Shown in pieces: positions 36,193-47,068 of a stretch of DNA of 64,000 bases. How positions within the stretch are numbered: position 1 is the stretch's first letter; each line of letters begins with the position of its first letter. The notes under the pieces are model-generated. The model saw only the letters and a program-made list of their open reading frames with translations. It was not told the DNA's origin and ran no database searches. A program made the position numbers and the translations under genes. Source of the stretch: Streptococcus infantis (lineage in GTDB: Bacteria; Bacillota; Bacilli; Lactobacillales; Streptococcaceae); contig NZ_JAHZPZ010000005.1 of NCBI RefSeq assembly GCF_019929665.1, forward strand, positions 1 through 64,000, read 5' to 3'.

Positions 36193-36867
36193 ATGTTTGA
36201 ACAAAATATAAAAAAATTAATCATTGTTTGTAATGATAATACAGTTGGGTATGCTAATTATTTGCGCCAACTTGTAAGCGCTAACGACGACGAGGATGAT
36301 GTAATTGTGGGAACTAAAGATGATGCGATTAAAGTGAGTGTCTGGTTAGAACAAAACTATTTAGATAATATGTCTACAATTTCTTCTAATGAACATGTGC
36401 TTTTTATTGGTGAAAATCAGGCAAGTAAGAATGAAATATCCAGTATGCATGTAAAATTTGACAAATATGGAATGAAATATGGTTGGTTAGGAAAACGTGG
36501 GATGATGATTATTTCAAAAACTATAGATAATCCGGAAGACTATAATGAATTTATTGAGCTTTGTCGAAATTATAAAACAGAATTTGAACTTATCGAATTT
36601 AAAAAATCTCTACCAGAACAAGCTATAGATGCTGCGGTAGGCGCTATGGGGGATATTCCAAATGTTATTTCGAATGTGGGAAATACCCTATTTTCTTTCC
36701 TAGTAGGTTCTGCCCCAGCTATTGCAGCGGATGCAGTCAATGCGATTGCAGAAGCTACAAAATGGATTACAACAACAGAGGAGCAGAGAAAAATTACTGA
36801 CCAACAATTCCGAGCTTTGACTTTAATATTATACATGGATGGATTATCAGAGTTCTTGGAGGGGTGA
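36193..36867 (+). CDS. Unknown protein, first gene of a two-gene accessory module
   Basis: A 224-residue protein with no family I recognise. Residues 1-110 look like an alpha/beta domain: strand KKLIIVCND, helix GYANYLRQLVSA, strand DVIVGTKDDA, helix VSVWLEQNYLDN, strand EHVLFIGENQ and strand RGMMIISKT. Residues about 145-195 form a small-residue-rich hydrophobic stretch (TLFSFLVGSAPAIAADAVNA) that may touch or enter the membrane, followed by a charged helical tail. RBS TGGAGG. It ends 3 nt before the next gene, so the two are an operon. The pair lies between an SOS cassette and an ADP-ribosylglycohydrolase. A sensor or partner/immunity role is a guess from layout only. Confidence 0.75.
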   Translation: MFEQNIKKLIIVCNDNTVGYANYLRQLVSANDDEDDVIVGTKDDAIKVSVWLEQNYLDNMSTISSNEHVLFIGENQASKNEISSMHVKFDKYGMKYGWLGKRGMMIISKTIDNPEDYNEFIELCRNYKTEFELIEFKKSLPEQAIDAAVGAMGDIPNVISNVGNTLFSFLVGSAPAIAADAVNAIAEATKWITTTEEQRKITDQQFRALTLILYMDGLSEFLEG

Positions 36868-36870
36868 TGA

Positions 36871-38379
36871 ATGGATGGTTTTAGAGAGGGATATGAATTC
36901 TTTGAAAAGAACGTAGGTAATTTTATAGGACATACTTCCGGAGTACATTATGTAAACGCTGTAGAATCAGAGATAAAGAAGCTGGTGAATAATCTAGATG
37001 AATTCAAAGCAAGTGGTGCACTTGTAAATACATTAAAGGGAGATGTTGCTGAATTTTGGCATGCTGGATCGTATAACATTAATGCAGCTATTAATTCCTC
37101 AAAAAACAGAGTACAAGTCGATCGTAGCCATGATTTTGGTTCCGCTGACATTACGGGAGTAAACTTCGATGCTAAATTTGGCTTAAAATATTATAAGGAT
37201 GGGGCATCTAGTGCCATCCAGCAATCAAAAAGTATTTTTAATCGTTTCAGTGAATATAAATCTCAGGGTGGCAAAGATGGCTTAGAATTATATTTAGAAA
37301 AGCGAGGATATTCAGCAGATACAGTTTTGAGTGATCCGATTTACTCAGGGCAGTACAGAGTAATTCCATCAGACCAGTTAAAAGAAGCGACTTTATTTTT
37401 AGAACGAAAAATAAGAGAAGAAGCTGCAAAACGACCAGAGCAAGTTCATCGCTATGAAGAGACTCTCAAATTACTGAATGATAAAGTTACAGACAATATG
37501 GGGAATGAATCGATTGCTTTGTCGGAACAGGAAGCACGAGAACTTGCAAGATTGTCTAAAGAGGGTGGAGTAAATCCTGAGAACTTACATTTAACTACTG
37601 AAGAGTTGATTAAGTATGCCGATATATTGAAACAGGCATATAAAGCTGGCTTAACTGCAGCAACAATATCAATGGCATTGAGAGTTGCTCCTGAAATATG
37701 GAATGCAGTAGCTTACCTAATTAAAAATGGAGAAGTTGAAGAAGGTCAATTCAAAAAGATAGGATTTGCAGCGATTACAGGTGCAGGCGAAGGATTTGTA
37801 AGAGGTACAGTGTCAGCATCAATTACAGCAAGTTGTAAGGCAGGATTATGTGGTAGTGCAATGAAATCTATTGATCCGTCAATTGTTGGAGCAGTGACTG
37901 TATTAGTGATGAATTCCATGAAAAATTCGTATCAAGTCACTACTGGAAACATGAGCAGAGCTGAGATGGTTAATGAATTAATCAAAGAAATGTTTGTAAC
38001 AACATGTGCTTTATCTATGGGAGCTGCAAGTCAATCACTAATTGAAATTCCTGTGTTAGGATACATGATTGGTAGTTTTGTAGGATCGATAGCTGGATCT
38101 GTAATTTACTCTTCAATATACAATCCAGTACTATCATTTTGTGTCGATTCAGGCTTTACTCTATTTGGTTTAGTAGATCAAGATTACGAGTTGCCAGAAG
38201 AAGTATTAAAAGAAATAGGAATTGAAATTTTCGAATATGAAAAGTTTGAATACGAACCGTTTGAATACGAGAAGTTTGAATATGAGAAATTTGAATATGA
38301 ACAATTTGAATATGAGAAGCTTCATACGATATTCCTAAGACGAGGAGTGATTGGTGTAAATTGTATTGGTTATATGTAA
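36871..38379 (+). CDS. Unknown protein with nuclease-like N-terminus, hydrophobic core and FEYEK repeats
   Basis: A 502-residue protein of unknown family. The N-terminal part contains KGDVAEFWHAG (Glu61) and SADITGVNFDAKFG (Asp93, Asp100-x-Lys102), followed by GQYRVIPSDQ (about 160-169). The order Glu, Asp, D-x-K resembles a PD-(D/E)xK nuclease core, which is an inference from motif spacing. Residues about 250-440 are rich in Gly, Ala and Ser with several hydrophobic stretches (AATISMALRVAPEIWNAV; VLGYMIGSFVGSIAGSVIY), suggesting membrane insertion. Then come six tandem copies of the pentapeptide FEYEK (454-483) and a short basic tail. RBS GGAGGGG inside the upstream gene. A membrane-linked nuclease effector would fit a defence or toxin role, unproven. 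Confidence 0.75.
   Translation: MDGFREGYEFFEKNVGNFIGHTSGVHYVNAVESEIKKLVNNLDEFKASGALVNTLKGDVAEFWHAGSYNINAAINSSKNRVQVDRSHDFGSADITGVNFDAKFGLKYYKDGASSAIQQSKSIFNRFSEYKSQGGKDGLELYLEKRGYSADTVLSDPIYSGQYRVIPSDQLKEATLFLERKIREEAAKRPEQVHRYEETLKLLNDKVTDNMGNESIALSEQEARELARLSKEGGVNPENLHLTTEELIKYADILKQAYKAGLTAATISMALRVAPEIWNAVAYLIKNGEVEEGQFKKIGFAAITGAGEGFVRGTVSASITASCKAGLCGSAMKSIDPSIVGAVTVLVMNSMKNSYQVTTGNMSRAEMVNELIKEMFVTTCALSMGAASQSLIEIPVLGYMIGSFVGSIAGSVIYSSIYNPVLSFCVDSGFTLFGLVDQDYELPEEVLKEIGIEIFEYEKFEYEPFEYEKFEYEKFEYEQFEYEKLHTIFLRRGVIGVNCIGYM
38230..38319 (+). repeat. Six 15-bp tandem repeats encoding FEYE(K/P/Q)
   Basis: In-frame units of the form TTTGAATAYGARMAR, six in a row with only minor changes. 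Slippage would alter the protein by multiples of five residues without breaking the frame. Confidence 0.9.
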
Positions 38380-38427
38380 CTATTTAACGTGATAGAAATC
38401 TTTAGAAAAACTTCTAGGAGGTAGCTT

Positions 38428-39228
38428 ATGCTAGGAGCAGTTATTGGAGATATTATTGGTTCCCGATTTGAGGCGGATAATCATAAAAGTAAAGAGTTTG
38501 ATTTGTTCACCCAGGATTCTTGTCCGACCGACGATAGTATCATGACCTTGGCGGTTGCTAAAGCCATATTGGCTAGTAGGGAAGACTGGGGTCAACTCTC
38601 GAAAAATGCAGTGAAATACATGCAAGAGATAGGGAGACAATATCCAAATTGTGGCTATGGCGGTCATTTTTTCTACTGGATCTTTTCAGATGATCCTCAA
38701 CCCTATGGGAGTTATGGGAATGGATCTGCCATGAGAATTAGCCCTGTCGGTTTCGCGGCAGATAGCATAGAGCAGGCAAAGGCTTTGTCCCAAGCAGTGA
38801 CAGAAGTGAGTCATGACCATCCTGAGGGACTAAAAGGTGCAGAAGCAGTTGCAGTAGCTATCTTCTTGGCTAGAACTGGTTCTAGCCGCCATGAAATCAG
38901 AGACTACATCGATAAAAACTACTATTCCATGGACTTTACCCTGGACCAAATTCGTGAGGACTATAGCTTTGATGTGACTTGTCAAGGTTCGGTTCCTCAG
39001 GCTTTCCAAGCCTTTTTCAAGTCACAAGATTTTGAAGATGCTATCAGAAATGCTATTTCCATCGGAGGAGATAGCGACACCATCGCTGCTATCTGTGGAG
39101 GTCTTGCGCAAGCCTACTATGGAATTCCTGCTCCAATCAGAAATCAAGCTATGGCCTATTTGGATGATCATTTAGTAGAGATAGTGGATACTTTTGAAAG
39201 CACCTATCCCATCCACCCTAATAAATAA
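38428..39228 (+). CDS. ADP-ribosylglycohydrolase family protein
   Basis: A 266-residue DraG-like protein. The metal-binding signatures are present: GAVIGDIIGSRFE at the N-terminus, PTDDSIMT near 33-40, and GGDSDTIAAICGG near 212-224. Family members remove ADP-ribose from arginine or other residues, or cut O-acetyl-ADP-ribose. Target unknown. RBS TAGGAGGTAGCTT. It lies 48 nt after the unknown module, close enough for read-through, but relatives occur alone in many streptococci, so a shared function is not assumed. Confidence 0.88.
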   Translation: MLGAVIGDIIGSRFEADNHKSKEFDLFTQDSCPTDDSIMTLAVAKAILASREDWGQLSKNAVKYMQEIGRQYPNCGYGGHFFYWIFSDDPQPYGSYGNGSAMRISPVGFAADSIEQAKALSQAVTEVSHDHPEGLKGAEAVAVAIFLARTGSSRHEIRDYIDKNYYSMDFTLDQIREDYSFDVTCQGSVPQAFQAFFKSQDFEDAIRNAISIGGDSDTIAAICGGLAQAYYGIPAPIRNQAMAYLDDHLVEIVDTFESTYPIHPNK

Positions 39229-39314
39229 TTGGCTGCGAGGAGTGAGAAAAGATAAACTATGATATCTAGTGTTAGACAGGGTATGGATATCAATTGATTA
39301 GCTATATTTCTAAG

Positions 39315-39346
39315 CCGTTCAAGAGCTATTTCTTGAATGGTTTTTT
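39315..39346 (+). terminator. Terminator after the ADP-ribosylglycohydrolase gene
   Basis: CCGTTCAAGA pairs with TCTTGAATGG around GCTATT, followed by TTTTTT. Confidence 0.85.
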
Positions 39347-39388
39347 GTTTGCTGTTTAAAAACAATTGAGCTATACCAATTTTTATTC

Positions 39389-39417
39389 TTGACAAGTGAA
39401 AGAAACAAGTATATACT
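39389..39417 (+). promoter_or_regulatory. glmS promoter
   Basis: Perfect -35 TTGACA (39389-39394), 17-bp spacer, -10 TATACT (39412-39417). A 12-bp direct repeat CTATACCAATTT flanks it (39371-39382 and 39450-39461). Confidence 0.8.
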
Positions 39418-39475
39418 GTTTTCACTGATTCTAAAAACAGAAAATCAGACTATACCAATTTCGATAAGGAGAAAG

Positions 39476-39490
39476 CACAGCTTGCCTGTG
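39476..39490 (+). promoter_or_regulatory. Hairpin between the glmS Shine-Dalgarno and start codon
   Basis: CACAG-CTTGC-CTGTG forms a 5-bp stem between AAGGAGA (39466-39472) and the ATG at 39502. The start is fixed by the essential Cys2, and the SD is about 29 nt away, too far unless this hairpin shortens the path. Confidence 0.55.
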
Positions 39491-39501
39491 TCGTATATAC
39501 T

Positions 39502-41310
39502 ATGTGTGGAATTGTTGGTGTTGTTGGAAACACAAATGCAACTGATATTTTGATTCAAGGGCTTGAAAAGCTCGAATACCGTGGTTATGATTCTGCGGGA
39601 ATTTTTGTTCTAGGTGGTCCTGAAAGCCATTTGGTCAAGGCTGTTGGTCGTATCGCAGAATTGTCTGCCAAGACAGCTGGGGTTGAGGGAACAACTGGTA
39701 TCGGACATACTCGTTGGGCCACTCACGGAAAACCAACAGAAGATAACGCTCACCCACATCGCTCTGAGACAGGACGTTTTGTCTTGGTCCACAATGGGGT
39801 GATCGAAAACTATCTTGAAATCAAGGAAGAATACCTTGCAGGTCACCACTTCAAGGGACAAACGGATACAGAAATCGCTGTTCACTTGATTGGGAAATTT
39901 GTAGAAGAAGACGGCTTGTCAGTACTTGAAGCCTTCAAAAAAGCTCTTCACATCATCCGTGGTTCATATGCCTTTGCTTTGATCGACTCTGAAAATCCAG
40001 ATGTTATTTATGTGGCGAAAAACAAATCACCACTTTTGATTGGTCTTGGAGAAGGCTATAACATGGTCTGCTCAGACGCCATGGCCATGATTCGTGAGAC
40101 CAACCAATACATGGAAATCCATGACCAAGAGTTGGTAATTGTGAAAGCTGATAGCGTTGAAGTTCAAGACTATGATGGAAATAGTCGTGAGCGTGCTAGC
40201 TACACTGCTGAACTTGATTTGTCTGATATCGGTAAGGGAACTTATCCTTACTACATGCTCAAGGAAATCGATGAGCAACCAACTGTTATGCGTAAGTTGA
40301 TTCAAGCTTACACAGATGAGGCTGGTCAAGTAGTGGTTGATCCAGCTATCATCAAGGCTGTTCAAGATGCAGACCGTATCTACATTCTTGCAGCTGGAAC
40401 GTCTTACCATGCAGGATTTGCTTCTAAGAAGATGCTTGAAGAATTGACTGATACACCAGTTGAACTTGGTATTTCATCTGAGTGGGGATATGGTATGCCA
40501 CTTCTCAGCAAGAAACCACTCTTCATCTTTATCAGTCAATCTGGTGAAACAGCTGATAGCCGTCAGGTTTTGGTTAAGGCCAATGAAATGGGCATCCCAA
40601 GCTTAACAGTGACAAACGTGCCAGGATCAACCCTTTCACGTGAAGCCAACCATACTATGTTGCTTCACGCAGGTCCTGAAATTGCCGTAGCGTCAACTAA
40701 GGCTTATACAGCCCAAATCGCAGCCCTTGCCTTCCTTGCAAAAGCAGTTGGTGAAGCAAATGGCAACGAAAAAGCCAAAGCTTTTAATCTGGTTCACGAG
40801 TTGTCTATCGTAGCCCAGTCTATCGAATCAACTCTTTCAGAAAAAGAAACCATTGATGCTAAGGTTCGTGACCTTCTTGAAACAACACGCAACGCCTTTT
40901 ACATCGGACGTGGCCAAGATTACTATGTAGCCATGGAAGCCAGTCTCAAGCTCAAAGAGATTTCTTACATCCAATGTGAAGGTTTTGCGGCTGGAGAACT
41001 CAAGCATGGAACCATTGCCTTGATTGAAGAGGGGACACCAGTTTTAGCTCTCTTGTCAGACCCAGTCCTTGCCAACCACACTCGTGGAAATATCCAAGAA
41101 GTGGCAGCGCGTGGCGCTAAGGTCCTTACAATCGCAGAAGAAAATGTTGCCAAAGATACAGACGATATCGTTCTTACGACCGTTCACCCTTACCTCTCAC
41201 CAATCTCAATGGTCGTACCAACGCAACTAGTCGCTTACTTTGCAACCCTTCACCGTGGACTTGATGTGGACAAACCACGGAACCTTGCTAAGTCTGTAAC
41301 GGTAGAATAA
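39502..41310 (+). CDS. glmS: Glutamine--fructose-6-phosphate aminotransferase (isomerising)
   Basis: Makes glucosamine-6-P from Fru-6-P and glutamine, the entry to UDP-GlcNAc and the wall. The N-terminal glutaminase uses Cys2 (MCGIVGVVG) after Met removal, with [13 protein letters not shown] near 68-80. Two SIS sugar-isomerase domains follow, with [12 protein letters not shown] near 347-358, and the C-terminus [13 protein letters not shown] is typical. Length 602 is usual. I see no glmS ribozyme in the leader, as expected for streptococci. The start region has an unusual structured spacer (separate entry). Confidence 0.97.
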   Translation: MCGIVGVVGNTNATDILIQGLEKLEYRGYDSAGIFVLGGPESHLVKAVGRIAELSAKTAGVEGTTGIGHTRWATHGKPTEDNAHPHRSETGRFVLVHNGVIENYLEIKEEYLAGHHFKGQTDTEIAVHLIGKFVEEDGLSVLEAFKKALHIIRGSYAFALIDSENPDVIYVAKNKSPLLIGLGEGYNMVCSDAMAMIRETNQYMEIHDQELVIVKADSVEVQDYDGNSRERASYTAELDLSDIGKGTYPYYMLKEIDEQPTVMRKLIQAYTDEAGQVVVDPAIIKAVQDADRIYILAAGTSYHAGFASKKMLEELTDTPVELGISSEWGYGMPLLSKKPLFIFISQSGETADSRQVLVKANEMGIPSLTVTNVPGSTLSREANHTMLLHAGPEIAVASTKAYTAQIAALAFLAKAVGEANGNEKAKAFNLVHELSIVAQSIESTLSEKETIDAKVRDLLETTRNAFYIGRGQDYYVAMEASLKLKEISYIQCEGFAAGELKHGTIALIEEGTPVLALLSDPVLANHTRGNIQEVAARGAKVLTIAEENVAKDTDDIVLTTVHPYLSPISMVVPTQLVAYFATLHRGLDVDKPRNLAKSVTVE

Positions 41311-41340
41311 GGAAGTCCTGTTGCTGAATTCCAACATTTC

Positions 41341-41369
41341 TTGTCAACCTAGCAAAATCTTGTTATACT
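41341..41369 (+). promoter_or_regulatory. Promoter of the small membrane-anchored protein gene
   Basis: -35 TTGTCA (41341-41346), 17-bp spacer, -10 TATACT (41364-41369). Confidence 0.7.
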
Positions 41370-41414
41370 ATAGAAAAGTAGTTAATAGTGAAGTATAAGG
41401 AGATTGGAGCGGAA

Positions 41415-41942
41415 ATGAAAAAGGGGAAAATTTCATCTATCATAGGACTCTTGTTTGCAAGTTCATTTTTGATTCGGACTGTAGTGATTCATCAAATGAG
41501 AGCTTCAAAGAAACAAGAGAGTGAAAAGATTGCTGCAGTTCAGGAATTTATCAAATCCCAAGAACAGGCTGAGGCAGAAAAGCAAAAGGATACTTTTAAG
41601 GGTATCCTTGGAAATGGATTAGGAACTTCTGAACCAAGACCTAGCTACGACAAAACCATATTTGTGAATCAACAATACGATATTGGTGTTCGAGACGGAG
41701 CCTATTATCTACTGACACTCAGTAGCAACAAAGAACTCTTGCTAGAAGGGGTCGATGACGCCTATGCCTTGGCTGTTAAGAATGAAGATAAAAACAAACA
41801 AGAAGTTGCTATGGTTGTTCATAAAGATGGAGCTTGGCATATTATAAATGGTGAAGGGGAAGTTACAACAACCCTTGACCGACAATATATAACAGCTCAT
41901 ACCAAGCTTGTGATTAAGAATAATACTGTTGATTTTGAATAA
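41415..41942 (+). CDS. Small membrane-anchored extracellular protein, unknown
   Basis: A 175-residue protein with one N-terminal membrane helix (about 8-24, ISSIIGLLFASSFLI) and a charged coiled-coil-like stretch (about 29-60, rich in Lys, Glu and Gln). A C-terminal globular part contains YDIGVRDGAYYLLTLSSNKE and HKDGAWHIINGEGE. No known family is recognised. The start is ATG 41415; GTG 41388 would add nine residues. It has its own promoter and terminator. Likely faces the outside. Confidence 0.7.
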   Translation: MKKGKISSIIGLLFASSFLIRTVVIHQMRASKKQESEKIAAVQEFIKSQEQAEAEKQKDTFKGILGNGLGTSEPRPSYDKTIFVNQQYDIGVRDGAYYLLTLSSNKELLLEGVDDAYALAVKNEDKNKQEVAMVVHKDGAWHIINGEGEVTTTLDRQYITAHTKLVIKNNTVDFE

Positions 41943-41983
41943 TGTGATTGGTTCATGATTCTTTAGAGAAAACATAGATTTAC

Positions 41984-42017
41984 AAAAACCTCCTAGATAT
42001 TTTCTAGGAGGTTTTTA
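41984..42017. terminator. Bidirectional terminator between convergent genes
   Basis: A perfect 14-bp stem, AAAAACCTCCTAGA with TCTAGGAGGTTTTT, has A- and T-tracts on both sides. Confidence 0.95.
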
Positions 42018-42020
42018 AAT

Positions 42021-43496
42021 TTATAAATCTTGCATAGAAATCTTATTGAGTTCGTTGACAACTTGCAGGATAGATAGTCGACTGATATTAATGACGAGCA
42101 TGTCTTCGAGGCCTTTGATATCAAAATTAGTGATAATAGCATCGTAGTCACTATCCATGATTTCTTCGATGTTAAGGGTTTCTTTATCCCAAGTTTCATA
42201 CTGGATGTTATTTGAAGTATGGAATTCGTAGAGAGAAATCAAGAATTGTGGGTGGGCAAAGTCATACTCACTCAGAACTAAGACCTTGACTTTCTTTTTA
42301 TGTTCAAATAATTGATCTGTAAGCCCTTCAGCGTGGGTAAACAGGGTGTAAATCAGGTGAGAAAGGGCAGGAGTCTTCTCCTTTTGTCCCATAATGTTTT
42401 TGTATCGCATCATTTCAAAGACAGTTGCTTCATAAAATTTAGGGAAGAATTTTTTAATTTTTCCAAGCGTATAATCCTTATTTTGTGAAATGATCGATTC
42501 GGAGTTGATTTCTCTTCTCTCAAGCAAGGCAGTATTGTGTAAGTTCCAAATCAAGGTATCCGTATTTGAAAATTGAACACCAAATCTTCGAGTCAAGTTG
42601 TCTAGAATGTCTCGTGCAGCATGATAGGAACGATCGACTTGTTCGTAAGATTGACGGGCAGCTAGGAAATCTTCAACTGTAAAGAAGAGAGCAGGTTCTG
42701 CAAAAGGGCTAAAAATCTGATTGAGGTTCTCTGGTGTAATTTCAACATTGAGGCCTTGGGCCAATTCTTGCAGTTGCTGTTGGAAATCATCAAGCTGGTC
42801 GTAGATTGGGCTCAACCAAGAAGTACTTTGTTTTGGCAAACGAACAAAATAGCCTCTCTTCATTCGGTGCAAATCGACTGTAGCCTGCGTTCTGATTTGG
42901 TAAAGATTTTGATATTTTGCAGGGAATTTCGCCAAATTGATAAAGAAAGAAACAAAATTATCAATGTCTGCTTCTTTGATTTCTGTGAAGGGCCATTCTA
43001 AAAAGCTATAGGCCTCGTGGAAATATTGGGAGAAGAAAAATCGAATATCTTTTTCATCGCCAATGATAGAGATAGGGGTTACCTTGAGCTTAAAGCGATA
43101 GGTTCCATCAAGAATCTTATTGATATCCGCAACCTTCTTACGCAAAGAAGGAAGAGAAATATCCAAAGATTCGGCAAGATGTTCATAGGTAAAAGGTCTG
43201 TCCAAGAGGAAGAAAGCTTTTAAAATTTGGAAATAATCAGATGTCTGTAAAAAATATTGATAGATTCGCTCGATACCATTATTTTGTACATTCACCATCA
43301 TAATCCCTGCAGTTGAATGTCTGATATCAAAGTCAGGGAAGACTTCGCGTAAATCCTTGATATCACTCTTGATGATACGAGCGTTGTAGCCAATAATCTT
43401 AGATAAATCATCTAGGTAAATCCAGTCAGGATTTTCAAACAAATATTCTAAAATCTTTAATTGTCTCTGCTCTTTTTGGCTGAGTAGTTCTCTCAT
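42021..43496 (-). CDS. Mga/RofA-like stand-alone transcriptional regulator
   Basis: A 491-residue protein with the layout of Mga-type regulators. Two N-terminal helix-turn-helix regions are visible (about 20-45, IYLDDLSKIIGYNARIIKSD; and about 100-125, TYEHLAESLDISLPSLRKKV), followed by PRD-like helical segments and a C-terminal EIIB-like fold (KVKVLVLSEYDFAHPQFLIS). It resembles MgrA of pneumococcus in type and length, but I cannot say it is the orthologue. Such regulators respond to sugar-PTS phosphorylation and control surface genes. Transcribed convergently with the preceding gene and in the same direction as the UPF0371 gene upstream. Confidence 0.8.
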   Translation of the reverse strand: MRELLSQKEQRQLKILEYLFENPDWIYLDDLSKIIGYNARIIKSDIKDLREVFPDFDIRHSTAGIMMVNVQNNGIERIYQYFLQTSDYFQILKAFFLLDRPFTYEHLAESLDISLPSLRKKVADINKILDGTYRFKLKVTPISIIGDEKDIRFFFSQYFHEAYSFLEWPFTEIKEADIDNFVSFFINLAKFPAKYQNLYQIRTQATVDLHRMKRGYFVRLPKQSTSWLSPIYDQLDDFQQQLQELAQGLNVEITPENLNQIFSPFAEPALFFTVEDFLAARQSYEQVDRSYHAARDILDNLTRRFGVQFSNTDTLIWNLHNTALLERREINSESIISQNKDYTLGKIKKFFPKFYEATVFEMMRYKNIMGQKEKTPALSHLIYTLFTHAEGLTDQLFEHKKKVKVLVLSEYDFAHPQFLISLYEFHTSNNIQYETWDKETLNIEEIMDSDYDAIITNFDIKGLEDMLVINISRLSILQVVNELNKISMQDL

Positions 43497-43579
43497 TATA
43501 AATAAACTCCCGAAGTAATGTTAGAATAATTAGAAAAGAAGATAACCGGAGATTGTCAGAATTCTTGCATAAAAGAAAG

Positions 43580-43621
43580 TCACCCCTTAAGAGAGAGTCG
43601 AAATCTATCGAAGAGGGGTGA
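43580..43621 (-). terminator. Terminator of the UPF0371 gene
   Basis: On the minus strand TCACCCCT and AGGGGTGA enclose about 25 nt and are followed by CTTTCTTTT. The long loop makes this only a moderate prediction. Confidence 0.55.
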
Positions 43622-43652
43622 TACTTGATAAGAAGTTCTACGAGTCTTCAAT

Positions 43653-45137
43653 CTATTTACGATATAAACGATCGTATTGGTAGTATGGATCAAAGGTTAC
43701 GTTAATTCCCAATTTACGGAGAACATTCTTATCTTCGTCCGTTAAGATGACAGTAGAATGAGCTTCGCTTCCTTTGAGATTTCCGAGTTCTTTCATAGCA
43801 CGGTCTGCATCCGGATTCTGCATAGCTGTGATTGCAAGAGCGATGAGAATCTCATTGGAATGAAGACGTGGATTGCGACTACCTAAGTGATTGATTTTCA
43901 AACCTTGGATTGGTTTCACCACTTCTGGTTCAATTAACTTGGTTTCAGCATCGATATTCGCTGACTTTTTGATAGCATTGATCAAGGCAGCAGCTGTTGG
44001 ACCAAAGAGTTCCGAGTTTTTACCAGTGACAATTTCACCAGAAGGTAACTCAAGTGCTAGAGCAGGTCCGTTTGTTTCTTCGGCTTTTTGTCGAGCAGCA
44101 ACAGCGACCTTGCGGTCGGCTGGTGTGATGCCGAGATCATTCATGAGAAGTTCGATTTTCTTGACAGCAGACTCAGTAACTTTTTCAGCTTTAAAGTCGA
44201 GAACGGTTTGGTAGTAGCGACGGATAATCTCTTGTTTTGATGCTTCAATTGCCGCATCGTTATCAGTAATTGCAAAACCAACCATATTTACACCCATATC
44301 GGTTGGAGATGCATAAGGAGACTCGCCCAAGATACGTTCAAGCATACGTTTGAGAACAGGGAAAATCTCAATATCACGGTTGTAGTTAACTGTTGTTTTT
44401 TCGTAAGTTTGGAGATGGAAAGGGTCAATCATGTTAACGTCATCCAGGTCTGCTGTAGCAGCCTCATAGGCTAAATTGACTGGGTGATGAAGGGGCAGGT
44501 TCCAAACTGGGAAGGTTTCGAATTTAGCGTAACCAGACTTGATACCATTGATTTGGTCGTGGTACATATTGGACATACAAGTTGCCAACTTACCTGAACC
44601 AGGTCCAGGAGCTGTCACGACAATCAAGTTACGACTAGTTTTGATATAGTCGTTTTTCCCCATACCTTCAGGTGAGATGATGTGATCCATATCTGTCGGA
44701 TATCCCTTGATAGGGTAGTGGAGATAAGAGTCGATCCCATTTTTCTCTAATTGATTACGGAAGGCATCTGCTGCAGGTTGACCAGCATATTGAGTGATAA
44801 CGACAGAGCCAACAAAGATACCTAATTCGTTAAATTTATCAATCAAGCGAAGCACTTCTTGGTCGTACGAAATACCCAAGTCACCACGAGCCTTTGAGTG
44901 CTCGATATTGCTAGCGTTAATGGCAATGACAACCTCAACTTGTTCTTTCAACTCTTGCAAGAGTTTGATTTTGTTATCTGGCTCATATCCAGGAAGGACG
45001 CGGGCAGCGTGGAAATCTTCCAACATTTTTCCCCCAAACTCTAAGTAGAGCTTGCCGTCAAATTGGTTGATACGCTCCAAAATATGGTCGCGTTGTAAGT
45101 TTAGATATTTTTCAGAACTAAAAGCTTGTTTTTTCAT
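43653..45137 (-). CDS. UPF0371 / DUF1846 family protein
   Basis: A 494-residue protein matching DUF1846 along its length ([60 protein letters not shown]). The family has a P-loop-like GPGSGK segment, and its function is not established. In pneumococcus the same gene lies directly before dexB at the left edge of the capsule region, as here. Divergent from dexB, with the intergenic region carrying promoters for both. RBS on the minus strand is AGAGGTAAAAAAA. Confidence 0.92.
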   Translation of the reverse strand: MKKQAFSSEKYLNLQRDHILERINQFDGKLYLEFGGKMLEDFHAARVLPGYEPDNKIKLLQELKEQVEVVIAINASNIEHSKARGDLGISYDQEVLRLIDKFNELGIFVGSVVITQYAGQPAADAFRNQLEKNGIDSYLHYPIKGYPTDMDHIISPEGMGKNDYIKTSRNLIVVTAPGPGSGKLATCMSNMYHDQINGIKSGYAKFETFPVWNLPLHHPVNLAYEAATADLDDVNMIDPFHLQTYEKTTVNYNRDIEIFPVLKRMLERILGESPYASPTDMGVNMVGFAITDNDAAIEASKQEIIRRYYQTVLDFKAEKVTESAVKKIELLMNDLGITPADRKVAVAARQKAEETNGPALALELPSGEIVTGKNSELFGPTAAALINAIKKSANIDAETKLIEPEVVKPIQGLKINHLGSRNPRLHSNEILIALAITAMQNPDADRAMKELGNLKGSEAHSTVILTDEDKNVLRKLGINVTFDPYYQYDRLYRK

Positions 45138-45218
45138 TTTTTTACCTCTGACTTCTATTATAATAAAAAATTGGAAGATAGGAAACTACGGAGTCAAAAA
45201 AGAAATTAAAAAGATTAG

Positions 45219-45255
45219 GCAAACGCTTGCACTAAGTTTGAAAAAGCGCTATCAT
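45219..45255 (+). promoter_or_regulatory. dexB promoter with LacI/cre-type operator
   Basis: GCAAACGCTTGC (45219-45230) is a LacI-family-like near-palindrome overlapping the -35 TTGCAC (45227-45232). The -10 TATCAT (45250-45255) is 17 bp away. CcpA or a MalR-type repressor is plausible. Confidence 0.6.
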
Positions 45256-45280
45256 AGACTATAGATTATTAAAATAATGA

Positions 45281-46900
<1,620 letters not shown>

Positions 46901-46903
46901 ACC

Positions 46904-46940
46904 TAAAAAACTCAAGTATCCAAGATGCTTGAGTTTTTTC
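46904..46940 (+). terminator. dexB terminator
   Basis: AAACTCAAGTATC pairs with GATGCTTGAGTTT around CAA, followed by TTT. Confidence 0.9.
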
Positions 46941-46980
46941 TAAAATAAGTGTAGAAATTTCTTAAAAAAATATTATTTTG

Positions 46981-46995
46981 AATTTTCTAAAAAAT
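46981..46995 (+). promoter_or_regulatory. CodY-box-like site upstream of aliC
   Basis: AATTTTCTAAAAAAT matches the CodY consensus AATTTTCWGAAAATT at 13 of 15 positions and lies 13 bp before the -35. CodY control of oligopeptide uptake is well known in streptococci, but AT-rich DNA gives chance matches. Confidence 0.45.
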
Positions 46996-47008
46996 ACCCT
47001 TAAAACCC

Positions 47009-47036
47009 TTGCTTTTATAAAAAAATAGGGTATAAT
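47009..47036 (+). promoter_or_regulatory. aliC promoter
   Basis: -35 TTGCTT (47009-47014), 16-bp spacer, -10 TATAAT (47031-47036). Confidence 0.75.
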
Positions 47037-47068
47037 GGTGAAAAATAGTATTTTAAAGGAGAATACCG

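Noticed and set aside
38428..39228. ADP-ribosylglycohydrolase as third member of the unknown module
   Set aside because: It has its own strong RBS and occurs alone in many streptococci; proximity alone does not support a functional link.
39420..39501. glmS ribozyme in the glmS leader
   Set aside because: The leader is only about 80 nt and shows none of the ribozyme core; streptococci are not known to use it.
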